Notes under the pieces: model-generated
Databases searched by the model: none
Seen by the model: only the letters and a program-made list of their open reading frames with translations
Told to the model about the DNA's origin: nothing
Position numbers and translations under genes: made by a program
Shown here: positions 22,317 through 28,442 of the stretch, in pieces
Layout: every line of letters starts with the position of its first letter
Numbering within the stretch: the first letter of the stretch is position 1
Virus record (IMG/VR): IMGVR_UViG_3300044977_000177
Span: 1 to 32,744 of that record
Source of the DNA: a virus
DNA: 32,744 bases
Direction: 5' to 3' (one strand)

Positions 22317-22882
22317 GCTGATTTCGCCGCTCGCTCCCGGCCTTTTTGCAGGCGGGCGAGAATTGCGGCGCCGTCACTAACCTCAAATTTGTCGGTGAAC
22401 AGCTTGAAGTGCCGGCCGAGACGCTCCAGATTCAATCCGCGATCGGCGAGCCGAACTTTCGTGATCGTTCCCACCTCTTCGGCCTGACCCTTGCCGAAGT
22501 GTTTGAAGAGTTTCTCGACATCCATGCCGGCGAGGGCGTGCACCGTGGCATCGTCCATGTCGGTGATCTTTTTCATGCTGCCGTCTTCGTTGAACATCTT
22601 GCGGGGATCGAAGAAAGCCAGCTCGGCGAGGCCTTTGAGGACCTGCTCGGAGGTGATATCGAGCTTCTCGAGGCGCTTGGAAGTGATTTCGGCTAGTTTT
22701 TCCCGGACCTTAACATTTCTTAGCAGACGGGAGGCGGTGACGGCCGCCGAGCGCTTCCCGTAACCCGCTGCTTCCGCGGCCCTTGCGCCATTTCCGTCGA
22801 CCAAATATTCACGGATGAAAACTTCCTGTTTCTGGCTAAGGTCCGCGCCCTTTTTGTTAACATGCTTGCTTTTGGGGGTCAT
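22313..22882 (-). CDS. Terminase small subunit (Terminase_2 type)
   Basis: The 189-residue product contains LSQKQEVFIREYLVDGNGAR then AAEAAGYGKRSAAVTASRLL, the helix-turn-helix signature of the Terminase_2 family (K-Q-x-x-F-x-x-E-Y-L-x-D ... N-A-x-x-A-A-x-x-A-G-Y). A central oligomerisation region (KRLEKLDITSEQVLKGLAEL) and RLADRGLNLERLGRHFKLF are also typical. It recognises the packaging site and recruits the large subunit. The overlap with the large-subunit gene is ATGA. Confidence 0.9.
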   Translation of the reverse strand: MTPKSKHVNKKGADLSQKQEVFIREYLVDGNGARAAEAAGYGKRSAAVTASRLLRNVKVREKLAEITSKRLEKLDITSEQVLKGLAELAFFDPRKMFNEDGSMKKITDMDDATVHALAGMDVEKLFKHFGKGQAEEVGTITKVRLADRGLNLERLGRHFKLFTDKFEVSDGAAILARLQKGRERAAKSA

Positions 22883-22964
22883 GAATTAGCGGGGAAAGCG
22901 GTTGAAACCCTTGCTGGGAGCGGGTTTGCGCGGAAGTACAAACATTAGCATCGAAAACGCGGGC

Positions 22965-22989
22965 TGCACCAATATGCCATTTTGGTGCA
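22965..22989. repeat. Inverted repeat beside the recombinase gene
   Basis: Two 8-bp arms, TGCACCAA (22965-22972) and TTGGTGCA (22982-22989), are separated by 9 bp. It lies 6 nt after the stop of the recombinase gene, in the 112-bp gap before the terminase. The layout could be a recombinase core site, a weak terminator or an operator. No T-tract follows directly on either strand. Confidence 0.45.
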
Positions 22990-22994
22990 ACCAC

Positions 22995-23564
22995 TTACCC
23001 CGCAAGTCCCTGAGAAACCAACTCGTCCACTTCGCTCTCCGCCAGCCGCGCATAGATCAGCGTGTTGGCGCCGTTGACGTGTCCGGCGCGGCGCTGGCCG
23101 GCGGGGACTCCGTATTTCTTCACGACGTGCGAGACGATCGAGTGTTTCAGGACCGTGGTTTTTGCTTTGAAGCGTGGGATGCCGGCGGCGAGCGCGATTT
23201 TCACCAGGTGGCGCCAGTAGGTCCAGCGGGTTCGCGGATAGAGCCTCTGCTTCGGCTGCATTTTCCAGACGAAGTCCGGCACGACTTTGGTTTCGTTCAA
23301 CAAATCATCTTTGGAATGCACCAGGCGCTGCCGGCAGGGCTCGGATCCTTTCCCGCGCGTGTAGGTGATGAAGCCATCGGCAAAATTCTTGGCCTGCAGG
23401 TGGATCATTTCCGAGTTTCGGCCGGCATGGTGGTACTGGATCAGCATCAGCAGGTATACCGGGTAATCTGTTTCGCGCGCTTTTACGAGAACCGCGCGCA
23501 GCTCGTCATGGGTGAGCGCGATCGGCGCCGGGATGGCCCGCTTCCGTCGTTTCGTTTTAGGCAA
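22995..23564 (-). CDS. Tyrosine recombinase catalytic domain, with substituted active-site residues
   Basis: The 189-residue product has the layout of the catalytic domain: ALTHDELRAVLVKARE, box I HHAGRNSEMIHLQ (Arg49), beta-hairpin YTRGKGSE (Lys72), box II TTVLKHSIVSH, then RRAGHVNGANTLIYARL (His162, Tyr171 the probable nucleophile). At box II the usual H-x-x-R is T-x-x-K (Thr137, Lys140). So Arg-II is replaced by Lys and the first His by Thr, which may lower activity. It starts at a TTG at 23564 that overlaps the preceding stop. The N-terminal core-binding part is in the preceding frame (23557-23784). Confidence 0.72.
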   Translation of the reverse strand: MPKTKRRKRAIPAPIALTHDELRAVLVKARETDYPVYLLMLIQYHHAGRNSEMIHLQAKNFADGFITYTRGKGSEPCRQRLVHSKDDLLNETKVVPDFVWKMQPKQRLYPRTRWTYWRHLVKIALAAGIPRFKAKTTVLKHSIVSHVVKKYGVPAGQRRAGHVNGANTLIYARLAESEVDELVSQGLAG

Positions 23565-23784
23565 GCGGGTTCGCCTCGCGCGGCCGATGATTCAACGCGC
23601 TGCCGAAGATCCGCTGCGAATGCACACGCCAAGCATCGAAGTTCAAAGCCTTCTCCTCGAGTAAACGGCAATACGCCTGGTAGGAGCGATAGGCTGTGAG
23701 TTCTGGAGTTGGTCTGGTGCCGTAGTGCAAATGCAGGAGAGGGCGAAGAGGGGTGGAGAAGGAAAGTTGGCGGGCGGCTGACAT
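23557..23784 (-). CDS. Probable N-terminal core-binding piece of the split recombinase
   Basis: The 75-residue product is helical: PELTAYRSYQAYCRLLEEKA, NFDAWRVHSQRIFGSALN, then HRPREANPLA. It resembles the SAM-like core-binding domain of integrases, which typically ends N-P-L/A just before the catalytic domain. The next frame begins P-K-T-K-R-R-K-R, as such a linker would continue. The frames are offset by one and overlap at a TTGCCTAA junction. It could be a split two-gene recombinase, a frameshifted pseudogene, or an unrelated small protein. The start ATG is at 23784. Confidence 0.55.
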   Translation of the reverse strand: MSAARQLSFSTPLRPLLHLHYGTRPTPELTAYRSYQAYCRLLEEKALNFDAWRVHSQRIFGSALNHRPREANPLA

Positions 23785-23799
23785 AGAGAAAAATTCTTA

Positions 23800-23858
23800 T
23801 ATTCTACGAAGCACAACTCATGGCGAGGGGCTTCCGGGTCCAGCTACCCACAATCACG
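23800..23858 (+). repeat. Dispersed two-block element, copy A
   Basis: Block 1 reads TATTCTACGAAGCACAACT and block 2 CGGGTCCAGCTACCCACAAT. The CTACG start (23804) and CGGGTCC start (23835) are 31 nt apart. Copies B, C and D share both blocks. This copy lies in the non-coding stretch 23785-23978. That stretch otherwise holds only a short reading (23866-23943, GTGGTGAGC start, 25 residues) aligned with the start region of copies B and D. Confidence 0.75.
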
Positions 23859-23978
23859 CTTGCTCGTGGTGAGCAGAAAAAGTGAACGGTTTTTAGCTCT
23901 GCGGCCACTCGTTCCGACCGCCGCCTATCGTTTCGGCACTTGAGCCCTATGGGAAAACCGTCAAACCTCAGTTGAAAG

Positions 23979-24176
23979 TCATGCGGCTTTCGGCACTTCG
24001 CGATCGCCGCGGCGGCGCCGGGCCGGGAATTTCAGGGGCTTTGAGACTAAGTCCCAGACGATCTCCATGCGCTGGCGCAAATAGACTTCTGCCTGCGGTC
24101 GCTCAAGGGTGCCGTCCTTAAGACCGCGAAGAAGCGCGTGCATCGTCTGCACGTCGAGAGTTTGGAAAACGTCCAT
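23979..24176 (-). CDS. Small hypothetical protein (65 residues)
   Basis: The product begins MDVFQTLDVQTMHALLRGLK and continues LERPQAEVYLRQRMEIVWDL, ending in a basic tail KFPARRRRGDREVPKAA. It looks helical with a nucleic-acid-binding end. The ATG at 24176 overlaps the previous stop as TGATG; a GTG one codon earlier (24179) would give a GTGA overlap. The family is unknown. Confidence 0.6.
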   Translation of the reverse strand: MDVFQTLDVQTMHALLRGLKDGTLERPQAEVYLRQRMEIVWDLVSKPLKFPARRRRGDREVPKAA

Positions 24177-24358
24177 CACGCAGCCAGCCCCAACTCTTTC
24201 AATCCGATCTGAAAGAGTTCACACTTCCAGTTTTCTTTATCGAGTAAGCCCAGTTCGTTCATCCCGATCCAGAACAGCTCGCACTGCCAATAAGTGACGC
24301 GCGCGGCGAAGACGGCTCTGTGGAACGCGGGGCGCCGGTCTGGTGATCGGGGCTTCAT
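24176..24358 (-). CDS. Small protein with internal duplication
   Basis: The 60-residue product carries two copies of a 13-residue unit, CELFWIGMNELGL and CELFQIGLKELGL, joined by LDKENWK. The N-terminal part (MKPRSPDRRPAFHRAVFAAR) is basic. The repeat suggests duplication of an amphipathic helix. The start ATG overlaps the upstream stop as ATGA (24355-24358), supporting the frame. The function is unknown. Confidence 0.65.
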   Translation of the reverse strand: MKPRSPDRRPAFHRAVFAARVTYWQCELFWIGMNELGLLDKENWKCELFQIGLKELGLAA

Positions 24359-24684
24359 TTTGCGAACTTTGCGAGCAGCATTACGATCAGCGTGAACTCG
24401 GCAGCGGCGACGATCACCACGATGCGGTGCCAGACGACGGATGTGACCTGTTTACGGAGTTCGTTCATTTCGGCCTTGGTGGCTGCCGTTTTCTCGTGCG
24501 TCCGAAGTTTCGCCCACGCTTCATCCACGGCCCGGCGGTAGTCGGCATCGCTGGCGCTCTGGTATTGGCGCGAGCGGTCCAAGGCGTCAAAGGTCCCGAG
24601 CTGCTTGGCTTTCTCGATGGCGTTCATCTTCCGCTCTACGTGGTCGAGTAAGTCAGTGATGCGGAATTCGCCGAAGTAGGGCAC
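24355..24684 (-). CDS. C-tail-anchored coiled-coil membrane protein
   Basis: The 109-residue product has an extended helical region (TDLLDHVERKMNAIEKAKQL, HEKTAATKAEMNELRKQVTS) followed by one C-terminal membrane helix, RIVVIVAAAEFTLIVMLLAK. The start is a GTG at 24684; the ribosome site is weak. A coiled coil plus single membrane helix fits a holin-like, spanin-like or membrane-recruitment protein, but none of these families is recognised and no endolysin is nearby. Confidence 0.65.
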   Translation of the reverse strand: MPYFGEFRITDLLDHVERKMNAIEKAKQLGTFDALDRSRQYQSASDADYRRAVDEAWAKLRTHEKTAATKAEMNELRKQVTSVVWHRIVVIVAAAEFTLIVMLLAKFAK

Positions 24685-24697
24685 ATCGGAGAATTAT

Positions 24698-25138
24698 CTA
24701 CGCGATCGCGCTCGAAACGTAATTCGCCCACTGCACACCGGGCTGAGAGAAGATCGAGCGGGAAGAAACCTTTATGAATTTGCGGCGGCTGCGCTGGTAG
24801 GGTGTGCGATCGCCTGCAGGTGGCAGCTCGTAGTGAAGTTTTGATCCATCACAGCGGGGCTTCGCGAAGGGAAGTAAGTTGCCGACGCCCATCGGGCCAT
24901 CAAAGAGAATGTGTTTTGTTTTTTCCACTTCTCTCAGGGCGGAGTCGCGCACGGCCTTCGCCTGTTTGATGGCGGCCTTCGCTTCGCCACGCACCATCTG
25001 AATCAGCCGCTTGCCGATCCGGCGGGCTTCGCACTGCTTCACCATGATCTCGGCGATACCGGTGCCGCAGAAAGCTTTGGCGGCAGAGATTTTCTGAGGC
25101 GCATGGGCCTCCAAGACTGCTACACGTCCTTTTGCCAT
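24698..25138 (-). CDS. Hypothetical protein (146 residues)
   Basis: The product begins MAKGRVAVLEAHAPQKISAA and contains a Lys/Ala-rich helix (GEAKAAIKQAKAVRDSALRE). It ends in a basic segment with RTPYQRSRRKFIKVSSRSIF. No signal peptide or known motif is seen. The ATG at 25138 lacks a clear Shine-Dalgarno. The gene follows the 25139-25411 gap, so it may have its own promoter, which I could not identify. Confidence 0.55.
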   Translation of the reverse strand: MAKGRVAVLEAHAPQKISAAKAFCGTGIAEIMVKQCEARRIGKRLIQMVRGEAKAAIKQAKAVRDSALREVEKTKHILFDGPMGVGNLLPFAKPRCDGSKLHYELPPAGDRTPYQRSRRKFIKVSSRSIFSQPGVQWANYVSSAIA

Positions 25139-25199
25139 GATTTTGGGAACACGAATCCGAGGTTGGTGGAACTGGCCGTTTTAGCGCACGGCGGGACGC

Positions 25200-25505
25200 A
25201 TGTACAACGAGAAGGAGCTGGCGCTCCGAGGCTTAAAGATACGGCCAGAAGAAGGGAATTCGCTCGTTACCGAGGTGCTAGAGACGTTACGAGGGGTCTA
25301 CGACCTGAGGGAAATTCTAAGGCTTTCCGCGTCTACGAAGCACGTCTCCGCGTCCGGCAGCTTTGGGACAGGTACCTGCCTGCCGTCGTTCATTCTCCGT
25401 GGAAAGGGAAGTTACTTCGCAGGTTTCGGAGGGGCGCATTCCTCGGGGAACAGGTCGGAGATGCGCTTGGTGGTTGAGCCGAGCGAGATCGTATTCTTGC
25501 AGTAG
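25200..25505 (+). CDS. Doubtful opposite-strand gene
   Basis: The gap 25139-25411 has no minus-strand gene. On plus, a 101-residue frame starts at an ATG at 25200 (MYNEKELALRGLKIRPEEGN, SLVTEVLETLRGVYDLREIL), and its first 45 residues look protein-like. The rest is Ser/Gly-rich and runs 94 nt opposite to the end of the secreted-protein gene. Codon third positions are not clearly biased. Other opposite-strand genes exist in this phage, so it is listed, but it may be non-coding. Confidence 0.25.
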   Translation: MYNEKELALRGLKIRPEEGNSLVTEVLETLRGVYDLREILRLSASTKHVSASGSFGTGTCLPSFILRGKGSYFAGFGGAHSSGNRSEMRLVVEPSEIVFLQ

Positions 25506-25930
25506 CCGCGTCGCCCAATGACTAAATCCTCTCCGGGAGCATCTTCATCAGGAGCAGTTATCGTTATGACGTTTGCATTGACAGGCTGCTCATCCTCGCC
25601 CAAGTTAAGCCGATTCCGGTTTCCGATGTTCGACTGAGACCAGTGCACCTTTCCCTCTTCCTGCACGCGATGGCACCACTTGGCCCCGTTTTCGGCGGTC
25701 AGCAACACATTAGATTTGTCGGCGCATGAGTAGCGATAGTAATAAAACTTTGCACCTTCGGGAGAGTGGAACCACGTGTCGGCATCGAGTTCCTTGCCTG
25801 CCAGATCGGTAACGGAACATCCATCACTATTCGTGCGTAAACATTCCCACAGTTGCGCCTCTACCTTGATCGCAGGCACATCCTGCCCCATCGCCATCCC
25901 AAGGAGCACAAATAAAAACGCGAATCGCAT
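25412..25930 (-). CDS. Secreted Cys-rich protein
   Basis: The 172-residue product has a short Sec signal peptide (MRFAFLFVLLGMAMGQ, cleavage likely after Gly15). The mature part has several Cys (QLWECLRTNSDGCSVTD, YYRYSCADKSN, AKWCHRVQEE, RRGYCKNTIS, FPEECAPPK), enough for disulphides. Shine-Dalgarno GGAGAG lies upstream of the ATG at 25930. The family is unknown. A periplasmic or surface role such as host modification or superinfection immunity is plausible but unproven. Confidence 0.72.
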   Translation of the reverse strand: MRFAFLFVLLGMAMGQDVPAIKVEAQLWECLRTNSDGCSVTDLAGKELDADTWFHSPEGAKFYYYRYSCADKSNVLLTAENGAKWCHRVQEEGKVHWSQSNIGNRNRLNLGEDEQPVNANVITITAPDEDAPGEDLVIGRRGYCKNTISLGSTTKRISDLFPEECAPPKPAK

Positions 25931-26011
25931 CTACGTGCTCTCCATTGAAAACACACGAATCGCTTCTGCCGGATCGGTCGGGATCGCAGCGAGGGAACTG
26001 CTTTGTTTACT

Positions 26012-26257
26012 TTATCCGGTCTTGCGCAAGGGAACCGGGTTTTCTGTCATCGTCACCGGTTCCGTGATCTTGGTGACCGTGAAGGGACGCCGCTCCTTGG
26101 GATCGGCCCAGGTGACGTTCGAGATCGAGTGGCCGGGTTTGCAGGTGATGACGAGGGATTCGTCGCCGAAGTTGACGAGGAACGATCCGGTCTGGCCGCG
26201 AAGGGCAAGCGCTGGATCGTAGGTGTTGATTGACTCACCGAGAAGAAGTGGGTCCAT
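26012..26257 (-). CDS. Hypothetical beta-rich protein (81 residues)
   Basis: The product begins MDPLLLGESINTYDPALALR and continues GSFLVNFGDESLVITCKPGH, VTWADPKERRPFTVTKITEP. Alternating hydrophobic residues suggest a small beta barrel. The ATG at 26257 has CGGAGG at good spacing, favouring it over the upstream TTG at 26278. The gaps on either side (25931-26011 and 26279-26379) show nothing I can name. Confidence 0.65.
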   Translation of the reverse strand: MDPLLLGESINTYDPALALRGQTGSFLVNFGDESLVITCKPGHSISNVTWADPKERRPFTVTKITEPVTMTENPVPLRKTG

Positions 26258-26379
26258 GTGGGGGAACCTCCGGTACAAGAGGAAGGGTGACGCTGGAAGG
26301 ATGGGGCGGGGAAGTGGCGAAGTTGGTTCAGGGAGCGGCGTGGAGAGAGCGACCCGAAACTCCCTCCACGGTTTGCAGC

Positions 26380-27108
26380 TTAGAGCGTCTCCTCGAACTT
26401 CGGCTCTTTCCAGACTTCGAGGTAGTAGGTTTCATCGTCGAGCCGAGCTACAAGGAATGGATCGATCAGCCTTTGCTCCTCGATCAATTCGTCCACTTGA
26501 AGAATCGCCTCCGGGCACGCTTTCTTGACCTGCACCGCTTTCCGCAGGGCGAACAGGGGAACTTCCTCTTTGCATTGGCCCAGCTCGACGCGCCGCCACG
26601 AGATATCAATGCGATAACGAACGCCAAACTGGACAGCACCCTCGCGCTCAATCACAAGCTCCCTCTTGCGCCAGAGCACCATCTCGCGTTTGTACTTCTC
26701 GACCGCTTCTGTATTCAGCGGTTCGATATCGAGACAGGCCAGCACTTCGCCGAGTTTGCCGGGAATTTTCAGCTTGCGACGGAGAACGTTATAGCCGAGC
26801 AGCGCTTCGGCTTCTTTGGCGAGGGAGACGTCGCCTTCTTCGTCGGCCAGCGCGACGCCGAGACGCGGGATCAGCTTGCGGTCCGGCTCCGAGACAGGCG
26901 CGGCGGAAAGATTTTCGCGAGGTCCGGGATCGAATAGTGGATCGAAGCCCTCGCTGAAATACCCGCGCTCGAATGGCGTATCCATTGCCCGGTTCACTTG
27001 TTCTTGGTATCCCTGCATCTGTTTGCGCTGCGCGAACGCGATCGCATCCCGCATCATTTCCTGTTGCTCGCGGATCGCGTCGCTTGCGCTCAACATTCGA
27101 TTGGCCAT
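26380..27108 (-). CDS. Hypothetical protein, first gene of the leftward late unit
   Basis: The 242-residue product starts MANRMLSASDAIREQQEMMR, a helical region, then FERGYFSEGFDPLFDPGPRE and an alpha/beta part (LRRKLKIPGKLGEVLACLDI, REGAVQFGVRYRIDISWRRV). The Shine-Dalgarno TAGGAGG stands 7 nt before the ATG at 27108, and a TATAAT -10 is placed for a leader of about 17 nt. The family is not recognised. The strong ribosome site suggests high expression. Confidence 0.75.
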   Translation of the reverse strand: MANRMLSASDAIREQQEMMRDAIAFAQRKQMQGYQEQVNRAMDTPFERGYFSEGFDPLFDPGPRENLSAAPVSEPDRKLIPRLGVALADEEGDVSLAKEAEALLGYNVLRRKLKIPGKLGEVLACLDIEPLNTEAVEKYKREMVLWRKRELVIEREGAVQFGVRYRIDISWRRVELGQCKEEVPLFALRKAVQVKKACPEAILQVDELIEEQRLIDPFLVARLDDETYYLEVWKEPKFEETL

Positions 27109-27131
27109 ATTCGCCTCCTATGGAACTACAG

Positions 27132-27137
27132 ATTATA
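27132..27137 (-). promoter_or_regulatory. Probable -10 box of a leftward promoter
   Basis: On the minus strand a perfect TATAAT precedes the 27108 ATG by 23 nt and is preceded by T-G. No good -35 is visible at the usual distance. The leader would be about 17 nt and includes TAGGAGG. Confidence 0.5.
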
Positions 27138-27179
27138 CAGGTCGATTTCGCCGCCCTGATCTCCACGTAGAGCGCGTCC

Positions 27180-27419
27180 TTAGTCTCCCAGGTTCGGAGC
27201 CAGACGCTTTTTCGCGGCTTTTTTCGCGGCTGCGAGAGCCTTCTTTTCGAGACGCTTGGTGCCCTCTTTGATTTCCTTGACTTCGGCGCGGAGTTTGGCC
27301 CAGCGTGCATTGATAGCCTTCTTTGCGGATTCACTGCGCTCCTGCGGGGTCAGATTCTTGGCGCGAGCCTTCCCGCCCTTTCTGCCAAGACTGGCAAGAT
27401 GCTCCTTTAGTGTGGTCAC
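27180..27419 (-). CDS. Small basic protein, candidate regulator of the divergent control region
   Basis: The 79-residue product has the motif LGRKGGKARAKNLTPQERSE then SAKKAINARWAKL, a widespread short basic pattern (G-G-K-A-R-A-x-x-L-T-P-E-x-R-x-x-I-A-x-x-A-A-x-A-R-W) of unknown function. A Lys/Ala-rich helix follows (KRLEKKALAAAKKAAKKRLA). It starts at a GTG at 27419, only 9 nt after a TATACA -10 and without Shine-Dalgarno, so the mRNA may be leaderless. Being divergent from the early operon across two palindromes, it may bind DNA there; this is inference. Alternatives are an RNA-binding or histone-like role. Confidence 0.72.
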   Translation of the reverse strand: MTTLKEHLASLGRKGGKARAKNLTPQERSESAKKAINARWAKLRAEVKEIKEGTKRLEKKALAAAKKAAKKRLAPNLGD

Positions 27420-27428
27420 GGATTGAAG

Positions 27429-27457
27429 TGTATACCACTAAAATCACGTTCATACGT
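27429..27457 (-). promoter_or_regulatory. Leftward promoter of the small basic protein gene
   Basis: On the minus strand the -10 is TATACA (27434-27429). The -35 position, 17 nt upstream (27457-27452), falls exactly on the edge of palindrome O1 and reads ACGTAT, a poor match to TTGACA. The start GTG (27419) follows the -10 by 9 nt. Confidence 0.5.
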
Positions 27458-27470
27458 AACGGCCTCGTAT
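27452..27470. promoter_or_regulatory. Palindromic operator O1
   Basis: ATACGTAACGGCCTCGTAT is an imperfect 19-bp palindrome (ATACG ... CGTAT outer arms). It overlaps the -35 position of the leftward promoter. Its 13-nt left part, CATACGTAACGGC, is identical to that of O2, and the two sites are 52 bp apart, about five helical turns. Confidence 0.65.
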
Positions 27471-27498
27471 CCTCATGAAAGCAATCCGAATAAAGTTC

Positions 27499-27525
27499 TT
27501 GACATACGTAACGGCTACGTATAAA
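27499..27525 (+). promoter_or_regulatory. Rightward early promoter
   Basis: A perfect TTGACA (27499-27504) and TATAAA (27520-27525) are separated by 15 nt, a little short of the usual 16-18. The ATG at 27534 follows the -10 by 8 nt, which predicts a leaderless or nearly leaderless transcript. No Shine-Dalgarno is present. Confidence 0.75.
27504..27522. promoter_or_regulatory. Palindromic operator O2
   Basis: ATACGTAACGGCTACGTAT is a palindrome with perfect 7-bp arms (ATACGTA/TACGTAT) around a 5-bp centre. It overlaps the last base of the -35, fills the spacer and enters the -10 of the rightward promoter. A third partial copy, GTAACGGC, follows at 27526-27533. A bound dimer would block the promoter. 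Confidence 0.75.
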
Positions 27526-27533
27526 GTAACGGC

Positions 27534-27722
27534 ATGACGATAGATGAACGCATTGAACGGCTAACCGAGCGGCACGAAGCGCTCACTCAGAGCGTGGAAA
27601 TGCTGCACGCCGAAATCCGCGATCTCAAAGACTCTGCGCAATCCCTGCTTCACATTGCGGAGATTCACGAACAACGTATTTCCCGGCTGGAAGATGCGGA
27701 CGGGAACGAATTAACGCAGTAA
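27534..27722 (+). CDS. Small coiled-coil early protein
   Basis: The 62-residue product, MTIDERIERLTERHEALTQS then VEMLHAEIRDLKDSAQSLLH, is one long coiled coil with heptad spacing, ending HEQRISRLEDADGNELTQ. Such short coiled-coil proteins (T-I-D-E-R-I-E-R-L-T-E-R-H-E-A-L-T-Q-S) are common in phages and in acidobacterial and proteobacterial genomes, without known function. It is the first gene of the rightward early operon and lacks a Shine-Dalgarno, so it is probably translated from a leaderless mRNA. Confidence 0.8.
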   Translation: MTIDERIERLTERHEALTQSVEMLHAEIRDLKDSAQSLLHIAEIHEQRISRLEDADGNELTQ

Positions 27723-27791
27723 TAGACCGCTCTGGGCGGGTGTTAGAGCACTCGCCCAAAGCTAACCCTTGAGACCTACGTAGGAGGCCCA

Positions 27792-28037
27792 ATGGCTTCA
27801 CAAACTGTACCACCGTCCGTTTCCCCAGGGCAGTTACATCCCATCTTCGCCCAGATTTTCCACCAATTCACCGCAGCCCAACTCACTCTCTCCCGCCGTT
27901 CCGAAGCCCCTATCTACTGCGAGTACGAACTTCCCCGGTTCGGCGGGGAGAAGTGCGGCAAAGTTGCCGTCGTCACCAACCTAGAAACCGAGCAGGAAAT
28001 GTGTCTCGGTCACCATCAGGCGGTGAGCCGTGGCTAA
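27792..28037 (+). CDS. Small early protein with Cys/His motif
   Basis: The 81-residue product has a Pro/Gln-rich helical start (GQLHPIFAQIFHQFTAAQLT), then APIYCEYELPRFGGEKCGKV and TNLETEQEMCLGHHQAVSRG. The pattern C-x-Y-x-L ... C-G ... C-x-x-H-H could hold a zinc ion. The ATG at 27792 is preceded by TAGGAGG inside a 10-bp palindrome CCTACGTAGG (27775-27784). The family is unknown. Confidence 0.72.
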   Translation: MASQTVPPSVSPGQLHPIFAQIFHQFTAAQLTLSRRSEAPIYCEYELPRFGGEKCGKVAVVTNLETEQEMCLGHHQAVSRG

Positions 28038-28173
28038 AACCTATCACGATCTCAACCGGGGCTACGGAGTTCTGCCGGAGCCGGAAGTTCTCTCAAACTT
28101 TTGGGGCAGGGTTGCGCGCTCGACCTTTCAGTGGGCGAAGGTGTGGGCCAGCCGAAAGCGGGTGAGCCAATGA
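28030..28173 (+). CDS. Small basic early protein (47 residues)
   Basis: The frame starts at a GTG at 28030, overlapping the previous stop (GTGGCTAA), and ends in a TGA overlapping the next ATG. The product VAKTYHDLNRGYGVLPEPEV then LSNFWGRVARSTFQWAKVWA is basic and Trp-rich at its end. The tight overlaps on both sides support expression. The family is unknown. Confidence 0.6.
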   Translation: MAKTYHDLNRGYGVLPEPEVLSNFWGRVARSTFQWAKVWASRKRVSQ

Positions 28174-28442
28174 CCGACACCCTTTTCGCCGAATATTCCG
28201 ACCTGGTGAAAGCCCGCGACCGCCGCGCCTATGAGTGTGCCGGTTCGGCGATCATCGCTTCTGCCTTCCTCAACCTGGGCGAAGTCGAGAAAGCGCAAAA
28301 GACCTTAATGGAAGGCATCGCCGCGTTTCAGGAAGCAGCCCTAGAAGTCGAGCAGTTCCACAAACGACAAGTTTCTTCCCCCGTCACCACCAATTCCAAA
28401 AAGGAGAATCAATCCGATGGCAACAGCACAGCAGCCGCTTAA
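28170..28442 (+). CDS. Hypothetical helical early protein (90 residues)
   Basis: The start ATG at 28170 overlaps the previous stop as ATGA. The product MTDTLFAEYSDLVKARDRRA then YECAGSAIIASAFLNLGEVE and KAQKTLMEGIAAFQEAALEV is helical and resembles a short helical repeat. Its 3' end contains the ribosome site and start of the ATPase gene (26-nt overlap). The function is unknown. Confidence 0.7.
   Translation: MTDTLFAEYSDLVKARDRRAYECAGSAIIASAFLNLGEVEKAQKTLMEGIAAFQEAALEVEQFHKRQVSSPVTTNSKKENQSDGNSTAAA

Noticed and set aside
20418-22487. A 689-codon open frame on plus opposite the large terminase
   Set aside because: The minus frame has Walker motifs and nuclease residues; the plus frame is Arg/His-rich shadow sequence.
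22902-23699. A 265-codon plus frame opposite the recombinase
   Set aside because: It covers the inverted repeat and both recombinase frames and has no recognisable domain.
25333-25380. CTACGAAGCAC match in the 25139-25411 gap
   Set aside because: GGGACAGG lies near the expected place of block 2 but does not match it, so I do not count it as a fifth copy.
26789-27334. A 181-codon minus frame across two genes and the leftward promoter
   Set aside because: It crosses a ribosome site and two good starts in other frames and is Arg/Ser-rich shadow sequence.
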